Origin: Defluviitaleaceae bacterium
GTDB lineage: Bacteria > Bacillota_A > Clostridia > Lachnospirales > WQUN01
DNA: 5,695 nucleotides
Direction of reading: 5' to 3'
Assembly (NCBI GenBank): GCA_009779525.1
Contig: WREB01000090.1
Location: forward strand, 1-5,695
This document shows, piece after piece, positions 1 to 4,581 of this stretch (position 1 is its first letter; each line of letters starts with the position of its first letter). The position numbers and the translations under genes are program-made. A model generated the notes under the pieces. The model worked only from the letters and a program-made list of their open reading frames with translations. It did not search any database and was not told where the DNA came from.

Positions 1-1
1 G

Positions 2-172
2 ATACAAGCGGTTGGAAAAAACCTGTTTTTATTTACCAATGCCGCGGGCGCCGTTAAAATATTAAAGCATCTGTCCCCCGCGGGGTTGTGCCTTTGCTTA
101 AACGTATCGGAACGCGCGGAGGCGGACGAAGTCATCGCGAAAGCGCATGAGTACGGCAAAAAAAACGGGTGA
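2..172 (+). CDS. C-terminal fragment of an unidentified protein, possibly VOC/glyoxalase-fold (5' end outside window)
   Basis: The reading frame is open from the left edge to a TGA at 170-172 and gives 56 residues; the start lies outside the window. I do not recognise the gene firmly. The fragment has a short hydrophobic strand (NLFLF), a second strand (LCLCLNV) and then a helix (ERAEADEVIAKAHEYG). This order resembles the late part of a VOC (glyoxalase/bleomycin-resistance) domain, in which a strand is followed by a helix of the type 'EEVDEVYAKALAAGAK'. If so, the protein is short: such domains usually continue about 40 residues further, through a strand with an F-x-D-P-D/E-G motif, whereas this frame stops after GKKNG. 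An A8 run sits just before the stop, so a frameshift is possible, but neither other frame restores a clear tail. A palindromic repeat begins 63 bases downstream. That the frame is coding is moderately supported; the family call is weak. Confidence 0.5.
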   Translation: MQAVGKNLFLFTNAAGAVKILKHLSPAGLCLCLNVSERAEADEVIAKAHEYGKKNG

Positions 173-235
173 ATTTTACCATTAGTATAAAGATCCGTTG
201 AGCCGTCCGGTCTTTTGCGCCGGTTAATGGTTTGC

Positions 236-301
236 CATTGCGGCCGCCGAGCCGCAGTCTCACCATGTTATTTCTTGAGATAACGGGCCAGGCCCGCAAT
301 G
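236..301. repeat. Imperfect palindromic REP/MITE-like intergenic repeat
   Basis: Two arms face each other around a 13-base centre (263-275). The left arm (236-262) begins CATTGCGG and ends GTCTCA. The reverse complement of the right arm (276-301) begins CATTGCGGG and ends TATCTCA. Both arms therefore share CATTGCGG at the outer end, CCG in the middle and TCTCA at the inner end, with differences between. Each arm also holds its own small palindrome: GCGGC (240-244) with GCCGC (251-255), and CGGGCC-A-GGCCCG (284-296). This matches the style of dispersed palindromic elements seen in many bacteria, whose units read CATTGCGGGC...CCCGCAATCTC. The arms differ enough to suggest an old, decaying copy. 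It encodes no protein; short frames across it are a by-product. The structure is directly visible, while its membership of a dispersed family is inference, since only one copy is in view. Confidence 0.6.
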
Positions 302-375
302 ACGTTTTTGATGGCGTATGAAATAAACCATTCACCGATCCGGAAGATGTTTCCTACGTTGACGACGAATCAAAT

Positions 376-413
376 AAAAAGGACGAATCGCTTAATTGCG
401 AAACGCCCTTTTT
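376..413. terminator. Bidirectional intrinsic terminator between convergent genes
   Basis: Arms 376-391 and 398-413 form a 16-bp stem around the loop TTAATT. Twelve or more positions are Watson-Crick pairs; the exceptions are two T/T or A/A-type mismatches and one pair that is a G-U wobble in the leftward transcript. The outer five pairs are A-T, giving a T run on the 3' side of the hairpin in both directions (TTTTTATTTT rightward, TTTTTATTTG leftward). In the leftward direction it starts 57 bases after the permease stop, the right place to end the four-gene operon. For the rightward fragment it lies about 200 bases past the stop, so it could serve that gene too. Confidence 0.8.
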
Positions 414-470
414 ATTTTAAAGTAAAAAATCATTTAAACATCTCGTTTATTTACGATAACAAACCGTTTC

Positions 471-1706
471 TTAACCCTTTATCGCGCGAAGCAAATCCGC
501 GGGCTTGAGCTTTTTGCCGTACATGAGCGTACCCATCCGGTAAATGTGGCCGCCGAGCCATCCGACCGCGGCGATCGTGACGATTTGCAATAAAATGCCA
601 AGCGCCGCCTCCCAGCCGGAAGCAGCCCCCATGCAAAACCGCATGAACATAACCATCGGGGTCAGAAGCGGCACGTACGAAAGCGCGGTAACCCAGGTCG
701 CGCCGGGCGTAAGCAGCCCGGCCATCGCCCCGATGAAGCCGAAGATGATGAACATCATCGGGAGCCCCGCCGCGTTGTTTGCGTCCTCCATCCTGCTCAC
801 GGTCGAGCCGAGCGCCGCGTAGACGTAGCCGTACGCGAGAAATCCCAGCAAAAAGTATGCGAACATGCAGGCGAGTATCTCGGGCTTGATCGAGACGACG
901 AAGATGCCCTCAGCCCCTTCGTTGATGCTGGCGTTGAGCATGATGGAGCCGACCGCCGCCACGCCGAGGAGCGCAAGCTGCGTCAGATTCGCGAGGCCCA
1001 CGCCCATGACCTTCCCGTGTATCAGCTTCGATGATTTGCAAGAGGTGATCAATAACTCCATCGTCTTCGTGGTTTTTTCGCGGACGACGGAAGTCAGGAT
1101 GTACTGGCCGAACATCAGCAGCCCGAAGTAAAGCAGGAAAATCATCGCGTAGGCGTAGACGACGTTTTCCTGATAGCTTTCGGCGCTGTCGCTTCCAGGG
1201 ACCGAAACCGACTCGACCCGGCTTTGCGGCGCGAAGTCGATTATTTCGGACGCAAGCGATTCGTCAAGCCCCGCTTCGGCGAATTTCGAAATGCGGTAGC
1301 CGTTTCGTATCATCGAATCGATCTGGCCCATGACGTTGTAATACGAGATTTTCATCGCCTGCACGTAGAACGCGTACGAATAGCCGTCCTCAATGCCGAC
1401 CGCGAAATCGCAGCCGCCGGATTCGACGGCTTTTTTTATTTCGTCGACGCTTGAGTACTCGATTATTTCGTACTCGGGCAAGTTTTCAATAAAAGTGCCG
1501 TAGCCGAACATGCCGGTTGCGTCATAAAACCCGAGCCGCGAACCCTCCTCCGAACCGATCAAACCGCCGCCGAGCGCGCCTCCGATCGTCGGGACTGACG
1601 GGAGAATCAAGCCGGTCAAGACCATTACGATGGTTACAATGATGAAGAACTTGCTTTTCACGAACGTCAGGTATTCAAACTTCATTACCGTAAACAGCTG
1701 CTTCAT
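471..1706 (-). CDS. ABC-2 type exporter permease, NatB/YhaP-like
   Basis: This 411-residue membrane protein is probably the transmembrane half of an ABC exporter, working with the ATPase encoded just upstream. Hydrophobic segments by eye lie near residues 19-37, 183-206, 233-257, 277-300, 315-333, possibly 340-360, and 365-388. A large hydrophilic domain of about 145 residues separates the first two and would lie outside the membrane, the usual plan of NatB/YhaP-type ABC-2 permeases. After the second helix comes VREKTTKTMELLITS (208-222), then HGKVMGVG (230-237), matching the conserved cytoplasmic 'RE..T..ELL..S...GK' stretch of the family. Length fits the family. The ATG overlaps the ATPase stop as ATGA, with GGTGAG five bases before it as a ribosome site, implying coupled translation. 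Relatives are described as exporters of sodium or of unknown small molecules; the substrate here cannot be told. Family is sure; substrate unknown. Confidence 0.9.
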   Translation of the reverse strand: MKQLFTVMKFEYLTFVKSKFFIIVTIVMVLTGLILPSVPTIGGALGGGLIGSEEGSRLGFYDATGMFGYGTFIENLPEYEIIEYSSVDEIKKAVESGGCDFAVGIEDGYSYAFYVQAMKISYYNVMGQIDSMIRNGYRISKFAEAGLDESLASEIIDFAPQSRVESVSVPGSDSAESYQENVVYAYAMIFLLYFGLLMFGQYILTSVVREKTTKTMELLITSCKSSKLIHGKVMGVGLANLTQLALLGVAAVGSIMLNASINEGAEGIFVVSIKPEILACMFAYFLLGFLAYGYVYAALGSTVSRMEDANNAAGLPMMFIIFGFIGAMAGLLTPGATWVTALSYVPLLTPMVMFMRFCMGAASGWEAALGILLQIVTIAAVGWLGGHIYRMGTLMYGKKLKPADLLRAIKG

Positions 1707-2635
1707 TGCGACTCACCCGCCTTCTCAACGAAAATCTCCTCGAGCGTCGGCTCGACCACCGAAAACGAATCGATCGCCTGGCCGTGCTCGCCGAGCAGGT
1801 TAAAAAGCCGCCGCTTATTTTCCGGCGATTTTAGGACGATCCTTACGCTTCCGCCTTGCGCCGACGCTTCCTCGACAATATTCGCCCAACCGTCTTGCCG
1901 TGAGGCTTCCTCGAGGAATTGGCCGGGGTTTTTTTCGGGGACGATATCGATTTTATCGCGCACGTAGGTTTTCTTTATGTCCTTGATATTTCCGTCAAGC
2001 ACGATCCCGCCTTTGTTGAGGATGCATATGTGCTGGCAGAACTCCTCGACGTAAGGCATTTGGTGGCTTGAAAAGATCACGATCTTTCCGCGCTCGACCT
2101 GCTTTGTTATCAAGTCCTTCAGGGACTGGGCGTTGACTGGGTCGAGTCCCGAAAAAGGTTCGTCGAGAATAATCAAGTCGGGGTCGTGCAGCACGGAAAT
2201 GGCAAGCTGTATCTTCTGCTGGTTCCCTTTTGAGAGCGTCTCGAGCTTCTTCGACCAGTATTCCGAAGCGCCTAGCCCCTCGAGCAGTTCGCCCGCGCTT
2301 TTTTTCGCGGCCGCGTGGTCCATGCCCTTGAGCATCCCGATGTAAACCATCTGCTCGCCCACTTTTATTTTCGGGTAAAGGCCGCGCTCTTCGGGAAGGT
2401 ATCCCATCCTCACCTTCGAATAGTCCAAGACGGCCCCGTCGAGCGTAATCCTTCCCTCGTCCGGACGGAAGATGTCCGCGATAATCCTAAGCGTAGTCGT
2501 CTTTCCCGCGCCGTTTCTCCCCAAAAGCCCGAGCGCGCTGCCGCTTTCGACGCGAAAGCCGACGCCTTTTAGCACCTTCTTCTCGCCGAACGACTTGCAT
2601 AATCCCTCCGCAGAAAACATCATCCCGCGCATCAT
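1703..2635 (-). CDS. ABC exporter ATP-binding protein, NatA/YhaQ-like with DUF4162-type tail
   Basis: This 310-residue cytoplasmic ATPase should power the permease encoded next. Motifs appear in order: Walker A GRNGAGKT (39-46), the Q-loop region YLPEERGLYP (79-88) with glutamates where most ABC proteins have glutamine, the signature LSKGNQQKIQ (134-143) in place of LSGGQ, Walker B LIILDEP (154-160) with catalytic E159, D-loop SGLD (162-165) and switch histidine H191 in SSHQM. The PEERG and LSKGN variants are normal for this subfamily. The last 80 or so residues resemble the DUF4162 domain that follows the nucleotide-binding domain in these exporters. The stop overlaps the permease start (ATGA). 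The start is uncertain: in-frame ATGs lie at 2635, 2632, 2623 and 2620. AGGGG abuts the first, which is too close for it. Starting at 2623 would give MMFSAEGLCKSFG, the usual family N-terminus. The gene lies 42 bases after the glycosyltransferase stop. Confidence 0.93.
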   Translation of the reverse strand: MMRGMMFSAEGLCKSFGEKKVLKGVGFRVESGSALGLLGRNGAGKTTTLRIIADIFRPDEGRITLDGAVLDYSKVRMGYLPEERGLYPKIKVGEQMVYIGMLKGMDHAAAKKSAGELLEGLGASEYWSKKLETLSKGNQQKIQLAISVLHDPDLIILDEPFSGLDPVNAQSLKDLITKQVERGKIVIFSSHQMPYVEEFCQHICILNKGGIVLDGNIKDIKKTYVRDKIDIVPEKNPGQFLEEASRQDGWANIVEEASAQGGSVRIVLKSPENKRRLFNLLGEHGQAIDSFSVVEPTLEEIFVEKAGESQ

Positions 2636-2677
2636 CCCCTCGTCATTTGTCGGATTATTTATGCGAAGCGTAAATCC

Positions 2678-3829
2678 TCATCTTCGCGCGTATTCCATGT
2701 AAAGGTCTTCGACCCGCTTCGCGAACGTTTGCGCCGAAAAAGATTGGATCGCATCGAAGCCGCGCTCCGCCGCATTCCGCGCTTCATCTATGTTCGCCAA
2801 CGCGCGCGCCGCCGCGGAAGCGGCGTCCCCGTCGTTTTCGAACAGATATCCGGTTTCGCCGTCGCGTATCACGTTCGCGAAACTCGGGTCGTTCTTCACG
2901 ACGACCGGGATCCTTGACGCCATCGCCTCAATGTATGTAAGCCCCTGCGTCTCGGAAGTGGACGCGGTCATAAATATGTCCGCCATCCTGTAATACTTTC
3001 CGATTTCCTCCCAAGGGCGGAACCCCGCGAATATCACCGAACGCCCTACGCCAAGCAAGTCGGCCTGCTGCGAAAGCAGTTCCCTTGCCGGCCCGTCGCC
3101 TATAATCAAGAGCATCGCCTTGGGTTCGGACTTAAGCAAAGCGGGCATCATCCCGACGAGGACGTCCATGCTTTTTTCCTTTGCGACGCGGCCCACTGTG
3201 ATAATAATCTTGTCCGAATCGTTTAAGCCAAACTCGCGCCTAGCGGCGTCGCGCTCCTCCGTCGGATAATTTAACGGATCGAACGGACCGAAGTCGAGGC
3301 CCGTCGGTATCATCCTAATCGGTCGCTTGACGCCGATCTCGAGCAGATACTTTCGCGTCTTCTCCGCGGGGGCGACCACCGCCCTTGCGTAGTTGCAAAA
3401 CACCCTGCTGAAGCGCTTGGCGCCGTTTTGCGTAATCAGGTGCCCGTTTGCGACATAGTGGACGTAGTCCTCATACATCGAGTGGTACGTGTGGATCATC
3501 GGTATCCGGTAAACGAACGAAATAAGCTTGCCGAAAAACCCGAGCGGGAATTCGGAATAGGTGTGCACGATGTCGAGCTTAAACTTTTTAACCCGCACTA
3601 TCAACTTAGGCGGGTAGAAGAACGTGAGCCTGTGGGTTTTCAAAAAAATGAGCGGCATGCTCGGAAGCCTGAAGACCCGCGGCGACTTGGTCTTGACGTT
3701 GGGGTCCGTCGTGGTGAAAACGTAAACCTTATGACCGAGTTTGCCGAGTTCGCGCTCGAGCATCAGCGCTGAAGTGACGACGCCGTTGATTTGCGGATGG
3801 TACGTGTCGGTGAATATCCCTATGTTCAT
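2678..3829 (-). CDS. GT4-family glycosyltransferase, probably lipid glycosyltransferase
   Basis: This 383-residue GT-B fold enzyme should transfer a sugar from a nucleotide-sugar donor. The N-terminal half opens MNIGIFTDTYHPQINGVVTS, with the glycine loop and the 'TDTYxPQINGV' string typical of diacylglycerol glucosyl- or mannosyltransferases, and carries HTYHSMYEDYVHY (113-125) in the acceptor-side domain. The C-terminal half has VGRVAKEKS (212-220), the GRxxxEK donor-phosphate site, then IIGDGP (242-247), and the EX7E motif at E293-E301 (ETQGLTYIE). The frame could begin at 3853, but 3829 is preferred: the shorter product starts exactly at the conserved MNIGIF, and its ATG overlaps the upstream stop as ATGA behind a GGGGGCGGCG stretch. 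No transmembrane helix is obvious; such enzymes usually bind the inner face of the membrane through basic patches, and KKFK and KTHR are present. A glycolipid product is likely from resemblance to diacylglycerol glycosyltransferases; sugar and acceptor are not proven. Confidence 0.9.
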   Translation of the reverse strand: MNIGIFTDTYHPQINGVVTSALMLERELGKLGHKVYVFTTTDPNVKTKSPRVFRLPSMPLIFLKTHRLTFFYPPKLIVRVKKFKLDIVHTYSEFPLGFFGKLISFVYRIPMIHTYHSMYEDYVHYVANGHLITQNGAKRFSRVFCNYARAVVAPAEKTRKYLLEIGVKRPIRMIPTGLDFGPFDPLNYPTEERDAARREFGLNDSDKIIITVGRVAKEKSMDVLVGMMPALLKSEPKAMLLIIGDGPARELLSQQADLLGVGRSVIFAGFRPWEEIGKYYRMADIFMTASTSETQGLTYIEAMASRIPVVVKNDPSFANVIRDGETGYLFENDGDAASAAARALANIDEARNAAERGFDAIQSFSAQTFAKRVEDLYMEYARR

Positions 3830-4458
3830 TCGCCGCCGCCCCCGATCCCGCACTTTGCGTCCATTATCGCCTTGAGCGCGAGACGCTTCGCGCCTTCGTC
3901 GGCGAAATTTTTTCCGTCGACTTCCTTAATCAGCGAATCCAGCTTGCCTTCCTCGCCGCGCTCAAGGTACAGGCGCGCGATAAGCCTATAGCCCTTGCGG
4001 TATTCGGAGCCGAGCGAAATCGCGTGTTCCGTTATCGCGACCGCATCAGTTTGCCTGCCGGTATCGGCGCACAGTTCCGCCCATTCGATCAGCGAAAGCA
4101 CGTACGAATTGAAATTTTCCTCGCAGCGCGCGATATCTTCGAGCTGGGAGGGCCCGTATGCCTTCTTCAACTCAATGTTCGTGTAACGCTTCGGAAAGCG
4201 GAGCATTTTGCGCCCCGCGAATTTTTTTACGTTTTCCTCCTGTTTCGAGTCGCCGGATAATTCGGGTAGCAAGGTTAAGTCGGGTTCGTAGCGGTACTCC
4301 GGCTCGATTTCCTTTTTTCGCGACTCGTTGGCTTCGCGCTCCTCCTCGAGGAACGCTTCGATGCTCTTTACGCGCTTGCGGTTCGCCGAATGGCGCCTGT
4401 ACGCCGAAAATGCCATCCACCATATGACGAACGCGCTGAAGCCGATGAAGATACGCAC
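3826..4458 (-). CDS. Membrane-anchored TPR-like protein of unknown function
   Basis: I do not recognise this 210-residue protein as a named family. Residues 3-19 (IFIGFSAFVIWWMAFSA) form one hydrophobic helix followed at once by RR and other basic residues, so it is probably a signal anchor with the rest in the cytoplasm. Residues 28-52 are highly charged and may form a coiled coil. After a proline- and charge-rich linker, residues 115-180 fall into helix pairs of TPR type: YVLSLIEWAELCADTGRQTDAVAITEHAISLG is one plausible unit split around residue 135, and the next (GYRLIARLYLERGEEGKLDSLI) has the same A/Y/G spacing. The tail ends in glycines (GIGGGGE). The start is GTG at 4458-4456; no ATG fits this frame, and the ribosome site is weak (GCGGG). 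It is the first gene of the operon and its stop overlaps the glycosyltransferase start, which suggests a scaffold or partner role in the same envelope process. This is inference. Confidence 0.8.
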   Translation of the reverse strand: MRIFIGFSAFVIWWMAFSAYRRHSANRKRVKSIEAFLEEEREANESRKKEIEPEYRYEPDLTLLPELSGDSKQEENVKKFAGRKMLRFPKRYTNIELKKAYGPSQLEDIARCEENFNSYVLSLIEWAELCADTGRQTDAVAITEHAISLGSEYRKGYRLIARLYLERGEEGKLDSLIKEVDGKNFADEGAKRLALKAIMDAKCGIGGGGE

Positions 4459-4486
4459 TAAGCACCCGCATTCCGGAATTTGTAAA

Positions 4487-4515
4487 ATTATATTCGCACC
4501 CGGCGCTTATGTAAA
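4487..4515 (-). promoter_or_regulatory. Sigma-70-type promoter of the four-gene operon
   Basis: On the minus strand a -35 hexamer TTTACA (4515-4510) and a perfect -10 TATAAT (4492-4487) are separated by 17 bp, the ideal spacing. Transcription would begin near 4480, leaving a leader of about 22 bases before the GTG start at 4458. One arm of an 8-bp inverted repeat lies inside the spacer. This is the strongest promoter-like sequence in the window and is correctly placed for the operon that ends at the 376-413 hairpin. Confidence 0.75.
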
Positions 4516-4549
4516 TGCGGGAGGCTTCTCATTGTCTGTACGCGCCGGG
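4499..4549. repeat. 8-bp inverted repeat spanning the divergent promoters (candidate operator)
   Basis: CCCGGCGC at 4499-4506 and its exact reverse complement GCGCCGGG at 4542-4549 are 43 bases apart centre to centre, close to four helical turns. The left arm sits in the -35/-10 spacer of the leftward promoter; the right arm sits about 33-40 bases before the likely start of the rightward transcript. The position suits a shared regulator site or a looping arrangement. The bases are GC-only, so chance is a real alternative. Confidence 0.35.
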
Positions 4550-4569
4550 CAATATTTATGAGTACTGTG

Positions 4570-4575
4570 TATAAT
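4570..4575 (+). promoter_or_regulatory. -10 box (TATAAT) of the helicase gene, leaderless placement
   Basis: A perfect TATAAT is followed by six bases and then the ATG at 4582, so the expected transcription start coincides with the first base of the start codon. No good -35 hexamer is present at 16-18 bp upstream (for example GGGCAA at 17 bp). A weaker alternative is TTGTCT (4532-4537) with TATTTA (4553-4558) at 15-bp spacing, which would give a leader of roughly 17 bases without a ribosome site. Confidence 0.5.
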
Positions 4576-4581
4576 GCGCGT

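Noticed and set aside
265..321. Tiny plus-strand frame starting ATG at 265 within the repeat (MLFLEITGQARNDVFDGV)
   Set aside because: It has 18 residues, no ribosome site, and is formed mostly from the repeat itself.
132..335. Minus-strand open frame of 67 codons across the left intergenic region
   Set aside because: It runs through the palindromic repeat and into the antisense of the left-hand gene. The peptide is arginine-rich and of the kind such repeats produce by chance, and there is no ribosome site.
299..508. Plus-strand open frame of 69 codons
   Set aside because: It crosses the terminator hairpin and enters the antisense of the permease 3' end; the peptide shows no domain features.
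2216..2423. Non-canonical ABC motifs (PEERG Q-loop, LSKGN signature) as a sign of an inactive ATPase
   Set aside because: Both variants are normal in the NatA/YhaQ-type subfamily; Walker A, Walker B glutamate and the switch histidine are intact.
3428..3772. 114-codon open frame antisense to the glycosyltransferase
   Set aside because: It is a shadow frame created by codon bias on the opposite strand; the minus-strand gene carries all the conserved motifs.
4172..4471. 99-codon minus-strand frame overlapping the TPR-like gene, starting ATG at 4471
   Set aside because: The overlapping frame 3826-4458 has a membrane helix, a TPR-like pattern and a coupled stop. This one has an arginine-rich, patternless product, although its ATG start briefly made it a rival to the GTG start.
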